A stretch of 64,000 nt of DNA from Symsagittifera roscoffensis (GCF_963678635.1 NC_087071.1:45435095-45499094); one strand, 5' to 3'; shown: positions 10,801 through 21,000, numbered from the stretch's first letter. Program-made: numbers and translations. Notes: a model not told the origin generated them from the letters alone.

Positions 10801-11009
10801 CCATATGCTGCCATCAACAGGACTTCCGTGGGGCGGTCCCCACGGTTGTCGTGCCCCAAGATGTTAATCAGGGCGGTCAGCAACATGACCACCTCTGGGT
10901 CCTCCAGAGCGAAGTCTCGTTCGATCAGCCGACGATAGATCGCATCTACCATCGGTCCTACATATGCCTCTGCCAGGTCCATCAATTCATCCAGGTTGAA
11001 ATTGTCCAT
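7890..11009 (-). CDS. Element 1 ORF C, SGNH/GDSL esterase-like protein, 1039 codons
   Basis: N-terminus helical (DNFNLDELMDLAEAY), then a coiled coil at about 160-226. At 400-580 there is a complete SGNH set: block I ILGDSLVRVL (about 405), block II FGGATIAQL, block III LVGTNDISRG (about 456) and block V DGIHFD (about 555). SGNH enzymes use the block I Ser and block V His to hydrolyse acyl esters, with the Gly and Asn forming the oxyanion hole, so all catalytic positions are present. A second, weaker SGNH-like unit begins at about 865 (VVANSEF, then FAGINDHLHGRG at about 918) and runs past the stop into ORF D. Element 2 keeps both units. It is 414 bp downstream of the integrase ORF, and how it is translated is unclear. 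CR1-type LINE ORF1 proteins are the known retroelement precedent for an esterase domain; the role here is inferred. Confidence 0.85.
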   Translation of the reverse strand: MDNFNLDELMDLAEAYVGPMVDAIYRRLIERDFALEDPEVVMLLTALINILGHDNRGDRPTEVLLMAAYGERGVLDRPNMRVMRWRNGALSGSDLANEPGLGSSRTYQPGEMPMPSKPKPGLTRMHKEMNSEATSSGPPLRAAVPPKRAKVTQKVQTNQTMQDLDEMNDHLKRTEKELNDMTKTMLAMEEDRDVWRKLFEDCNKKQGQEIERLRQEYKERSEQAALTTAVEKVIPARDIPRGQSPMELLTPREMSQTTETRLPAETNRVTIPDPSDTLGDPVVEQTVRKLIETAGRLVANKNAPGSGVTAPYGTIDDTGRVQLSQTVIRQGISDVTPLRGSSKITERKVRKMPAKKVSRVIDVQKNNQLKYSFTGVPETDPRACFNRATWSPAVNLSGPPLGTSHLILGDSLVRVLTNLRTSWVTTVMAFGGATIAQLYRMVELMNPGRIPSVMILVGTNDISRGSDEQEALWESMMACLFTTLWQKFSCAVLTVCTVPMNARNLTASGRRHNEGVMRWNNILRNLANRNAGRMILMDIEHELRAMEQARLTSDGIHFDTIEGQAWLNRVFQERLDELEAELSDTGVLKEEGTVNDTVITTFVPPNLETRLGTVPAAINYRQQSSSEPGRRTDVQDRLGEAPTRRTIHPRKRIGPVNQPNEGVAGTPRSDTRSETMSSSREERPNRGSLLWSRPMPSPWHIYKEELMKLDLQKVSFIEDARRMLNGATLFVSRLYSITGVDWLIAASINFSSTTALRFADLEGLPSNNTMGPVNARPLQDVRLNHEERNREERPGRFLTARAPIGQHVKIFRQLTTPPSHVKERVYPKQVNQDGDAQRCGGLTAIKKDESIFAAYDKAEMRKAKIMVVANSEFLYTSKSLFWPDVIMLAAVDLDLLQSVSLAIGVQRQTEMNPITIVFAGINDHLHGRGFLSRLRDPATAENAVWPAIKDILESMGEVVDATKEGSFNKVTLKVVFALSPGYAHLPDGLKFVYAMVALLSEGKYDVIISAPNRMIEVKNLRPLKAELPAVWSDISNAMR

Positions 11010-11423
11010 ACTGTTCTTTCCAAGTTTGATTTGATTTCGATTTCAAGTTTTGACTCAAGTGAGCAATTAAATGATCAATCAGGATCTAGAAAAGAAATCA
11101 CGAATGTCACACTTGTCAATTTCACCTTAACATACATCGTTAAAACTAAATTTGCTTAAAAACAGTTCAGGTAAAAAGATATTTATCCTAAAATTTATTA
11201 AAATCAATTGGTTTCTAAAATTTTGGAATACGACCTAAGATTGGACAGTCCAAACTTTGGATCTATTCTCAAAATCGTCATTTAAAACTTGTTCATGGTC
11301 ACTAACCCCTACTTACCCATGACCTTAATAGCTCAACACATAACATAACATAACATAACACAACACACATATCACATATTACATGTAACTTGGTCTTTGG
11401 CCTAACACCCTCTCGCACCTCAC
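11010..11423 (-). other. Spacer between integrase-macro ORF and SGNH ORF of element 1
   Basis: 414 bases with no supported coding sequence, AT-rich, with a short (ACATA)n-like run near 11338-11370. By position it must hold whatever allows ORF C to be expressed (internal promoter, splice acceptor or internal initiation), but I cannot recognise a specific signal. Element 2 has a comparable spacer at 42644-43093. Confidence 0.5.
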
Positions 11424-14400
11424 TCAGCCTATACTTAAGTAATATTTCTTATGTAGATACACTTGTATGTTCGTATCAGAGAATATCACGTGTACGAGCG
11501 CGTACAATTCCCGAGGATGCAGTCTTCCTCTATTTGGATCGTACACTGGAAGCGAAAGCTCCTTCACGTCCATTTCCACAAGGAAGACCCTCAGCCTCGT
11601 CAAAGACAAGACTAGGTTTTCTGGGTCCACGTGGTGTTTCTCTGTCGCTCTCGTTACCAAGAAGCATAAGTACTTTCCCGGTATCTGCGACACCGCCGGG
11701 GGTAAGGCTGCTACGCCCCCTATCCCTGGTCTTTGCTTCCAAAGGAATTCCACGTTTTTGTATTCTCTCTTAAAATCTGCCGCTAGCGCTGTCCTAAAAC
11801 TCATGTCTGCGGTGATCGCTATCGCACATGTTCTGTCTGTGAGTACGAAATCGCTATCTGTTAGTACTATGTTACTTGAATATTCATTTGGTAAGTTAAA
11901 ATATGACTCAACTACCCTGCCTATGTCAGGTTTCTTAGGTTCTTCGCCTGTTTCTGCTTCTAAGTCTCCTGTCTCTCTTGCTATTCTCAATTTTTTTATT
12001 ATCAAGTTTTCAGTGTGGGTAAGTCCTACCCCCACTCCCCGGACAAAAATATCCATCGGCGTCCCCGTCGATCGCATACCGGATATTAAGTCGAGGTTAG
12101 AAGCTGGAATGAGGAGTTGTCCTTCCTGGGCAGCCCAAGAAGGATCATCTCGCTCCGTCTTAATGTATTTCGCGCTTTCACGATCCACATCTTGAATCGT
12201 GACGCTGGTCTCTTTAGGATCTGATGTCATTTCGTTCAGCCACTCCAAGACTCGCAGATTTGTGAGATCATCTCTGTTGGACTCCGATTGCTCCTCATCA
12301 AGATCTACTTCGGGTTTCGATCTGTCCTCGATCCATTCCTGGTCGTGATCATCCACTATGTCAATGTCTTGTGAGACTGTTATGCTCTCTAGACCTACCA
12401 CTTCTTCCACTATCTTTTTCAGATCTATCTTGTCTACTACATAGTCGTCACCGTAACGGTTGTATTTCTTTCTTAGTCTCGTCCCGTCTTTCTGACGAGT
12501 CTGCATCGTGAACGGAAGATCTGGTTCCATGTTCTTGGGAACCTCTGTCTGTTCGGAATCCTGCCAATCTTCCTCTGCGTAGGGCAAGGTTTCATCGTCC
12601 GCTTCGATCTGTTCGTTTGGATCCAGGTCCAATGGTGTATCCGTACCTTCCTCTACGACTTCGTTTCCATCGTTCTTCTCCCTGGTGCCTTTTTCATTGA
12701 CCTCACAAGCAGGATCCATCATTAGATAATCCCCTTCTTCCATGTCTGCAGGTATACACCAATCTTCTGTCGATGGATTGTGTGGCTTGATGTTCTCGTA
12801 GTGGGCGGCTCGGCCAGTACTCAGTCTATAAAAGCGTCCCTCTTGGTGCACCTCTGTAATCATGAAGGGTCCCCTCCACTTCTTCAGAAGCTTTTTTGTC
12901 CCTTTCGGTGGTATAACGTTCTGAAATACCCATACGTAGTCTCCCACCGAGTAAGCTTTTGCACCAGCTGCTTTCTTGTCGAATCTTTTCCTTTGCCTTG
13001 CCTGTGCTTGCTGAGTATTTCGTCTGCACAGATCGTTCAACTCCTGTTGACGTCTGATCACATCCCTTACGTAAACCTGTGGAGATGTTTTCTTTCCCTC
13101 ATACTCTGGGTAGAAGAATGTCAAGGGTAAAGACTTCTCGTGTCCCGTCAGCATCATGTGTGGACTGACCCCAGTGGTGGAGTGTTGCGTGCTATTATAA
13201 GCTCCCATCACCTGTGGAAGGTATCTGTCCCAATCGGTCATGTACCTGGAACAATATACCCTCAGCATCGACACTAACGTCCTATTCTGTCTTTCCACTA
13301 AGCCATTCGTCTGAGGGTGGTATGTCGTGGAGTGAGCCTGAGCGACTTGTGACCGTCTCATAAGCTCTTTCGTAAGCTCGCCTACGAAAGCCGTTCCATT
13401 GTCCGATTGAAACGTCATTGGACATCCGTGTCTTGCTATCCACGTATTGATCAGGTGGTCGCATGTCTCTTCCGCCGAGGCAGTTATGCAGGGCACGGCC
13501 TCTGCATTCTTCGTGAAGTGATCTATCATGACCAAGACTTGGTTGTAACCGCTGTCTGTCATGCATATCTTCTGGTGATCTATCTGCACCACCTCGTTGA
13601 ATTCAGACGACTCGATTGATTGTAAAGGAAATCGCAACTTCCTAGGATCCTTGACCTGTTGGCATGACAGACATGCTGTCACCCATTTCTCGCATGCCTT
13701 TTTCATCCCAGGCCACTCAAATCGCTTCAGAATCCTCTGATACACTTTGTCGATCCCTTGATGGCCCATCTGATCATGCGACCTGAATAACAGTTCTGTC
13801 TGATAGAGTTGCGGCAACACTATCGCGTTATATTTGTATAAGACCTTGTCTTCTTCTCTTCTCCTGCAAGCCACGATCCCGTCCTTGTTCAGATATAACC
13901 TCCCCTCCTTCTGCATGAAGTATTGTCTCAGGATCCTATAGCTGTCTTCTTCCAGGTCACCTTTGTCAGGTGCACCGTTTTCTATCCACCTTTTTAGGTT
14001 GCTTGTCATGCGATCATTTCTCTGCGCCCTTAGAAGGTCCGAGAGTCTGTATCTCGCCTTCAAGTACGTCTTCATGACTCTCATCTGACTGTTCAGCTCG
14101 TTGGGCTGATGTGTGTCTTCTTCCATCTTAACGCACCAAATCTTCGCCAACGGTTGTGTTTCTTGCTGAAACGGCTGAAGATCAGTCCTGACTACCTCTT
14201 TCTGCGGCAACAGGCTTATCGAACGTTTCGATAACGCTATTGTTTCTAAGTCATCCGCCGCGTTGTCAAAGACACTTTCGCTCGGTATAAGGTAGCGATC
14301 GCTGTCCGGATCCTGGTACACCTCTCTGTCCAGGTCTCTCGCCCGAGTTTCCACTAGTAGCGTGTGTATCGCTAGTTCTGACAGTTCTGATCCCGAGGTG

Positions 14401-15035
14401 GAATTCCTGTCGGAATAGGTATCCATTCCTGAGTTTCGGGAGTCATTATCCTCCGTCGAAGGTGTTGTGCTGGAGACTGCACGCTCCTCCAGATCATGTC
14501 CGTATTTCCTTCGCATCCATCTGAACTCCCCGGACAAAACTTTGTTCTCTAGGTCCTGTTTCTCCTCAGGAATTTTCTCGTCTATCTCGGACTCCCCGGA
14601 CAAACTTCCTTGTCCCGGGTGTTGATCTTGTGATCGCTGGTTTTTCTCCTCATCCTTCTCCCCGGACAAATAGTCTTGCAGCAGATTTTGTTCTACAACT
14701 TCACCGTCTTTATCCCGGTCTACAAAAGTGACAGTTTTCTTTTGCCTGCCGCTCTCCTGTCCTTTCTGTCCGTAAGAAGTACTGGTTAAAATCTCTTGGG
14801 GTATTGAGGATACTAGTTGCTGAACTATTGTCCTACAATCCCTCTCGTTCTCTTCGTGTTGTCGTCTGGACGGCACGATCTTCACCTTCTCACTGATTGT
14901 CAGCGATGCCACTGCTGCTGCCCACTCGGGGTCATCTCTGGTCACTTCTCTTTCTAACAATCTACCCAGCATCCGCATTACTTGTGGTGTGACTTGCACC
15001 GTTTTATCCAATAATGAGAGGCTGTTTATATTCAT
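11424..15035 (-). CDS. Element 1 ORF B, integrase with C-terminal macro-domain-like module, 1203 codons
   Basis: Residues 1-400 are a charged linker with three LSGE repeats. The integrase follows: H2C2 zinc site (HDQMGHQGIDKVY ... CLSCQ, about 415-460); catalytic core D (VQIDHQK, about 482), D (FQSDNG, about 545), E (VERQNRT, about 582); then a GPY/F-type module (KKWRGPFMI, about 718). After an acidic tail, residues of about 1050-1195 resemble TARG1/Poa1p-type macro domains: AIAITADMSF, then GKYLCFLVTR, a helix with LSLTRLRVF, KELSLPVYDP, and a final IQVYLH strand. The glycine-rich ADP-ribose loop and the TARG1 catalytic loop (GCGLD) are not conserved, so the fold is likelier than the activity. 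The frame is the same as the upstream gag-RT ORF, separated by TAG; translation may be by readthrough or from the ATG at 15035. Confidence 0.88.
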   Translation of the reverse strand: MNINSLSLLDKTVQVTPQVMRMLGRLLEREVTRDDPEWAAAVASLTISEKVKIVPSRRQHEENERDCRTIVQQLVSSIPQEILTSTSYGQKGQESGRQKKTVTFVDRDKDGEVVEQNLLQDYLSGEKDEEKNQRSQDQHPGQGSLSGESEIDEKIPEEKQDLENKVLSGEFRWMRRKYGHDLEERAVSSTTPSTEDNDSRNSGMDTYSDRNSTSGSELSELAIHTLLVETRARDLDREVYQDPDSDRYLIPSESVFDNAADDLETIALSKRSISLLPQKEVVRTDLQPFQQETQPLAKIWCVKMEEDTHQPNELNSQMRVMKTYLKARYRLSDLLRAQRNDRMTSNLKRWIENGAPDKGDLEEDSYRILRQYFMQKEGRLYLNKDGIVACRRREEDKVLYKYNAIVLPQLYQTELLFRSHDQMGHQGIDKVYQRILKRFEWPGMKKACEKWVTACLSCQQVKDPRKLRFPLQSIESSEFNEVVQIDHQKICMTDSGYNQVLVMIDHFTKNAEAVPCITASAEETCDHLINTWIARHGCPMTFQSDNGTAFVGELTKELMRRSQVAQAHSTTYHPQTNGLVERQNRTLVSMLRVYCSRYMTDWDRYLPQVMGAYNSTQHSTTGVSPHMMLTGHEKSLPLTFFYPEYEGKKTSPQVYVRDVIRRQQELNDLCRRNTQQAQARQRKRFDKKAAGAKAYSVGDYVWVFQNVIPPKGTKKLLKKWRGPFMITEVHQEGRFYRLSTGRAAHYENIKPHNPSTEDWCIPADMEEGDYLMMDPACEVNEKGTREKNDGNEVVEEGTDTPLDLDPNEQIEADDETLPYAEEDWQDSEQTEVPKNMEPDLPFTMQTRQKDGTRLRKKYNRYGDDYVVDKIDLKKIVEEVVGLESITVSQDIDIVDDHDQEWIEDRSKPEVDLDEEQSESNRDDLTNLRVLEWLNEMTSDPKETSVTIQDVDRESAKYIKTERDDPSWAAQEGQLLIPASNLDLISGMRSTGTPMDIFVRGVGVGLTHTENLIIKKLRIARETGDLEAETGEEPKKPDIGRVVESYFNLPNEYSSNIVLTDSDFVLTDRTCAIAITADMSFRTALAADFKREYKNVEFLWKQRPGIGGVAALPPAVSQIPGKYLCFLVTRATEKHHVDPENLVLSLTRLRVFLVEMDVKELSLPVYDPNRGRLHPRELYALVHVIFSDTNIQVYLHKKYYLSIG
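12024..12047 (-). promoter_or_regulatory. Candidate central polypurine tract in element 1
   Basis: The minus strand reads TTTGTCCGGGGAGTGGGGG followed by TAGGA. Its core TCCGGGGAGT is the same as the polypurine tract at the 3' LTR. Element 2 has the same string at 43687-43710, embedded in about 45 nearly identical bases. It also encodes FVRGVGVG in both elements, so protein constraint could explain part of the conservation. Confidence 0.5.
14524..14670 (-). repeat. Three PPT-like GTCCGGGGAG copies in the integrase ORF linker
   Basis: Copies of CTCCCCGGACAAA (plus strand) lie at about 14527, 14593 and 14658, spaced about 66 bases apart, each encoding LSGE on the minus strand. Element 2 has two copies in the matching linker (46011-46023, 46064-46075). 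They match the core of the true polypurine tract. Confidence 0.6.
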
Positions 15036-15050
15036 GCGAGAGAGTTCTTG

Positions 15051-15053
15051 CTA
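15051..15053 (-). other. In-frame TAG between RNase H and integrase ORFs
   Basis: The gag-RT ORF ends with TAG followed by CAA GAA; five sense codons later comes the ATG of the integrase ORF in the same frame. In element 2 the aligned codon is sense (Arg, AGG) and the frame runs from RNase H into the integrase linker. TAG-CAA is the start of the known readthrough context TAG-CAR-YYA, but the following GAA does not fit YYA. Confidence 0.75.
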
Positions 15054-18000
15054 GACCAGGTTCGAGCGCAGCAACAAATCTAAGGGGACTGGATCCTCCT
15101 TGGACAGGATCTTTATCTCAGCTGCTTTCTCTACAGGTAACTCAGGATGCCCTGGAATTGGATGTCCAGACTTATCCAACCATCTCGTTAAGGGAAGCGC
15201 TTCATAAGTTTCTTTGTCCAGAAACGAGAATCCCTCCTTTACTTCCGCCTGATTGGCCTGCTTCTGCTCCAATCTTTCATAGAATTCAGTTTTCTTGCTG
15301 AGACTGTCAGCATTCTGATGTTTATCACGCATCCTGTGTTCGATTATCATATGGTAGCCATCCAGTCTTACTATCCATCTACCAATATAACTCTGATCCA
15401 TCGAGTAGGTCTTCAACCAGGATAACGCTCTGTTGTCCACGCGTAACTTGAAAGGAGCGCTCCCCAAGTATGCACGGTACTTCTCCACGAAGGTAATTAC
15501 TGCAAACATTTCTGCTTTTGGTGCGCCATATTTCATCTCTGTGTCACTCAAGACTTTGCTGCCGTATGCAATGGGACGGAGGACTGTTCTTCCGTTCCAT
15601 TCTTGCTCTTGATGCAATATTCCTGAGATGGCCACCACCGATGCGTCTGTGTCAAGAACATACATGCCCTTTTCTGTAGGCATGCCCAGCACTGGCGCTT
15701 CGCACAGTTCCCGCTTTATGTTCTCGAAAGCAACTTGTGCCTCATCGTTCCATTCGAACTTTTTCCCTTTGTTGCGCATCAGCTTCTGCATCGGGTACAC
15801 CTTGTCCGCGTATCCTTTTATGAATTCTCGGTAGTAATTGGCAAACCCTAGGAAGCTCATGAGCTGTGTGTCCGTTCTAGGAGCTTTCCATGTCAGCACA
15901 GCCTCTACTGCTTCTGGATCTGGCCTCACACCATGCCGGTCCACCATTCTTCCCAGGTACTTGATCGAATCCCTAAGGATTTCACATTTCGATGGTTTGC
16001 ATTTCAAGCCTGCTCTTTTCATACATCCAAAGACCTCATCGAGTCGATCAATGTGATCCTCCAGGGTTGGTGTCGCTATGACTACGTCATCCACGTAGCA
16101 CATCAAGAGATTCCCGTACTTTTTGGTCACTCCTGTCAAAGCCTGAGCCATCAGCCTTTGAAAAGTTGCTGTTGCATTGCACAAGCCGAAGGGCATCCTC
16201 TTCCACTGGTACAACCCCAATTCGCACGCGAAACCGGTTTTTTCCCTATCCTTCTTCCGCAGAGGGACCTGCCAGAAGGCAGAACCTAAGTCCAGTGTGG
16301 TGAAGAACTTGGCATCACCAAGTTTAGATAGGCTCTCGTCTATTCGCGGTATCGGGTACGCATCTTTAATCGTTACCGCGTTCAAGTAGCGAAAGTCGCA
16401 ACAGAATCTAAGCTGCCCCCCCTTCTTTTTCGCCATTACTACTCCGCAAGCCCACGGCGATTTCGAGGGTTCTATCATGTCGTATTCAAGCAACATTTCT
16501 ATTTCTGCTCGGCACGCTTCCGATTTCTGCGGTGTCATTCGCCTTGCGCCTTCCCTATGGGGTACGGCGCCTTCTTCTAGTTCGATTTCGTGTTCGACGA
16601 AATTACAACAACCGATATCCGCCTTATGTCTTGAAAATACATCAGCGTTCCGATTTAGGAGGTCCCGCAATTTTTCGAAATCCCCTTCACCTATTTTCCC
16701 TTTTAAATGTTCTATCTCTGGCAAAACCGGTTTGTCAGATTCTAATTCATATGACGAGGGGCGTTCCGGAAAATTCGAGCAGCTTGATAAGCCGTCGTCC
16801 GTTTCGGATTTCATTGAAAACAATTTATGGATAGATTTTAATTCATCAATCCTCTTTAAAATTTTATCTTTATTGGCATGATGAGGACAGTTTTTGACAC
16901 TATATTTCTTCAAGTTTTGTGTCTCTTCATAATCGGTCCTCATCGGCAATGCGTAACCAAGCTTCTTTCCACGCTGGATTGAAACCGTGGTGTCCAGTGT
17001 GTTCAACAACACACTGACACACAGTCCGTTTCGCGTTACCGAGAAGCTCCGGCCTAAAATCACCGAACTCTGACTATTTGGATTCGGTACTAAGCAAACC
17101 TGTTTACTATCACTTAACGAATTTAAATTTCTCATTCTAAAAATCGCTACCACAGCTTGTCCTGGTTGTAATTTTACTTTTCTATCCAAAAAAACTGGTA
17201 CTTTATTCTCGTCTGTTATTATCCTATTAATTGGTCTCTTCACATACTTTCGGTCCGGGTTTCTAATCCGTATTAGACCGTTGTTCAAGTCAATCATCAC
17301 GTCAAAGTTCCTGACAAAATCTCTGCCCAAGATGAATTGGTCGGCGTCGTCCAGATTCTCTACCACCAGGAAGCTCATCCAAAGGTTCCGTCCTCCCATG
17401 TGAAGGACCGTCACCGGTGTTCTTCCGGCTACGTAGATAGCTCCTCGATTTGCAGCGGCTAGTCGGAGATTCGTAGTAATCAGATCTTCCCGCGTGAAGC
17501 CCATTCTTTCCCAGGTCTTTATCGGCATCACACTCACCACCGCGCCTGTGTCCAGAAGCCCTGTGACTCCGATTTTTGTTCCGTTGGTGTCGAGCAGGTG
17601 TGCTGTCACATCTGCTTCATATCCAATATGTACCGCGTCTTGTTCCATCATGACGTCATGGCCTATCCTGCGGACTTTGAGTTCCTCTTCACCCAAATAG
17701 ATCTGCCCCATTTGGTCATCATCTGTTGTTATGTAAGTCCTGGTGTAAATGCTGATTCCATCCACGTTCAGCATTATTTGATACGGCCCATAGACCTCCA
17801 AGTAGCGTCCATGAAGTTTCTTCATGCGAGGGCCACCCGTCGTTAGTAGTGCTCGCACAGCTCTCGACTCAGTGCGTGGCTCCACCTGCCTCAGATAATC
17901 TGCATATGTGTCCAAATGCATTAAAGTGAACTCTGATGGTTCACTCAAATTTCTTATTACCTGGTGTCCAGCCACTGAGATTATCGACTGTATCTTCTTT

Positions 18001-21000
18001 CCTTGCGGCGCCATGCCGAACCTCTTACCGGAGATCACTTTAAGTTTCATATCTAAACTGCTTGGTGTTTTCGTCTCCTCGAACTCCGTTGCCTCGAAGG
18101 TATTCAGTTGCTCCTGAAGCTTTTCATTTTCCAGTTCAAGTTTCACTTTTTGTTCGATCTCTTTCGTCACCAATTCCTGCTGTACTCTATTTAGAGCATC
18201 CTTTGCGGCTGCCTTATAATCGATCTTGAAGTCATCGGCCGCAGTTGCTGGTTCCGGTTCACGTGCTTCTTCTGTTACCGCTTGCATTTTTTTTGCCGCC
18301 AGCTCTTGAGGTTTGTCCTTCCTGCGTGCCTCTGCTTCGCTCAAGAGTCGAGCCTTGCTTGCTTTCACTCCTGACAAAGCTTCTTCATGCCTTGGATGCT
18401 TGATGTCTGCCACTGCATCCCAGAATTGCGGACAATCTGATTTAAAATGACCTTCCAAGTTGCAAAAGAAACACCTCGGGCCGAATTTCGCAATTACTCC
18501 TCTCATGAAATCCTCATGGTCCAACTCTGACGCATCTTCGTCCTCGAGGCTAAAGCCTATCGCTTTCATGCCTTGTTTGTAAGCTGGGCATGCTGACACG
18601 TGATGGTCTGTTGAACTACAATTGGCACAAGAGCGTCTCTTGTCCATATCGTCCCTCGGTTTGTACCAATTGTTCCCTTGGTTTGCTGGTCCGTTGTTAA
18701 AATTGCCATAATTGTTCTTGTAATATCCAGATCTCGAAGGAGGTTTCAACAATAGATACTCTTTTGATTTGAGCCTCAACTCCTCCGGTGTTGGCGCATT
18801 AGTTGATAGTGGTGTGTAATGCGTTGCTAGCATCGTACGAAGTTCATCATTTTTCACACCATCGATGAATTTTGAGGCTACGGCCAGGTTCATCCTTTGG
18901 TTTGACTCATCCGGTTGGCTGCGTCTTCTCAGCATTTCCAAATCATCGAGAAACTTATCTATGGTTTCATCTTCCCGTTGCCTCCGTTTCTCGAAGCGCA
19001 TCATCGCCTGGTGCCCCTGCACGCCTGATCCGAAACGGTTTAACAAGATTTCGAAGATTTTCTCTGCAGTGTCACGTTGATACTGTTTCTTGGCCATGAC
19101 ACAGTTCAGGGCCGTCCCTTCTAAGTTGCTGGTGAGGGCGCTGCATTCCTGTCTCTCAGACAAGTCCTCTTCCTCGAAATGCAGCTTCATTACCTCTATC
19201 CAGGTATCAATACAGCCGTCAGATTCGTCTTTGTAGCATCTTGGCTTCTTAAAGACTCTCCTGGACTTTTCACTGCGTTCATTGGTTTTAGATAACCTCG
19301 TCAGGAATGTCTCCAGAGACCTGTTCAGGGGTTCAAATGCTGTGGCCATTGCCGTAGCATCCCTTGAGTGTCCCGCTTGAGTGTCCCCATACCTCGTCGA
19401 AGGCTCTGTTTGCGGTGCATCCCTGCAATCCGAATCATCGTGAGCACTTCCCGCTTGGCCCACGTGACCCCTCCTCGGGCTTGTATGCCCCTTATTGCTG
19501 GAATCACTTCTCCCAGTCGCCTGTGCGCCTTGCGTTGGTCGTTCGTTAGAGGTTCGTCTGTTCCCCGTTGAACTTGCTCTATTGTTCGGGCCCCATGCTC
19601 CATTATCCCTTGTGGCATAGCCTGATGAACTGCCCCTGCCTTTAGTGGATCCATACGTCTTCCTCTTTTGATGTTCATTGAAGTTCACCTTCGGTTCCCT
19701 GCTGGGGCCTGCCGAATTCGGTTCTCCTTCTTTTGGTCCACTTTTGCTGCTTAGTAGCCCGTCCAACCTATCCATGATAGCTTGAGTTCGCCTCTCCATC
19801 ATCGCATCTATCTTTGTGTCAAGAGTCCCAAGAGACTGCTCTTGCTGAATTCTCAACTTCTCCATGTCGGCTCTTAAGCGTAACTCCCTCTGTTCCGCCT
19901 CTCTTGTCATTCGCGACAAGTTCCTCGTCATGTGTTCGTCCGTTCTCTCTTTCAAGCGTTTTTCGTTCCTGTCAACTTCTTGTCTGTTGCGGTTTATTTC
20001 TTCCCGCAGCCTTTCTCTTTCAATGTGAACTGCTCTTTCCAGTTCACTCATCCTTATCGACATCTGTTCATTTTGTTCTCCTAAACTGCCCACTATGTTG
20101 TTTAAGGCTTCCTCTAGTGCTGCCCCGTTATCCATGAGTGGCGTCACTAGTGGTGGTGTAACTCTGTCGGTCCCAGGTAGCTTCGTGCTGGTAGAGATCC
20201 GGGCCTTGGCTCTCTGTCTTGACGTTTTATCATTATCTATTTCAGGATCCGCTAACGCGTTGCCCTGCCCTCTGGTTCTATTCTCACCAGGTTCTGGCTC
20301 CGAACTTGCCCTCATCATGAAGTCTTTTGACTGGCCTGGTGTGATTGCTTCTTTGCTTATTGTTGTCACCACACCAAATTTGTCCGTGGTTCCAGTCTCT
20401 CTTCCGACGTGTGCCTCACTCTCTTGGACTGAACTGTTGAGGCTGACTTGAGATCCATAGTCCCCTTGCTCCTCTTCATCTTCTTCCTCCTGGGACTCAC
20501 CATCGTTGCCTGCTCCTCCTCCCATGCTGAATGGAAAGATGTTCCCGAAGGTGTTCTTCATTCTTTCTGAAAATGATGATGACGTTGTTTGTTTCCCAGT
20601 TCCACCTGCCATCATAGTGTTGTCTGTCGGAGATCTTCTCGTTGTCGCTACCTCAGTTGAGATGTCGGACAGTTCTGACATCTCTTCTCGATCCAACGTC
20701 CCGGTGGAAGTGGCAAAATCATGGCCTTGTTCTACCGGGGTAGATTCACTCGCCAGCCTTCTGCCTCTCCCTTCCAGTTCATTTACTTCCTGGTTGTTAT
20801 TCATGGTATGGTCCGTATTGACCTCCACTTCTAATAGTTCTCTTCGCTCTTCTGAGGTCTTTTGACTTTTCGTTTCAACCATTCTGCCTGAAACCGTCCC
20901 CTCTTTATCGGACCGGGTTCGTTTGATCCAATCCACAAAAGGATCGGTCATCGTTTTTCTTTGCTTTTCAGGTATGAATTTCCTAGAGCTATTACCTCGT

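Noticed and set aside
11424-12100. Chromodomain at the integrase C-terminus
   Set aside because: Chromoviral integrases end in a chromodomain, but the tail lacks its aromatic cage pattern and instead follows the order of macro-domain strands.
2038-20865. Many plus-strand open frames of 60-277 codons opposite the element 1 genes
   Set aside because: They mirror strong minus-strand coding sequence with clear domains, are rich in Ser/Leu/Pro as expected for antisense frames, and are not conserved in element 2.
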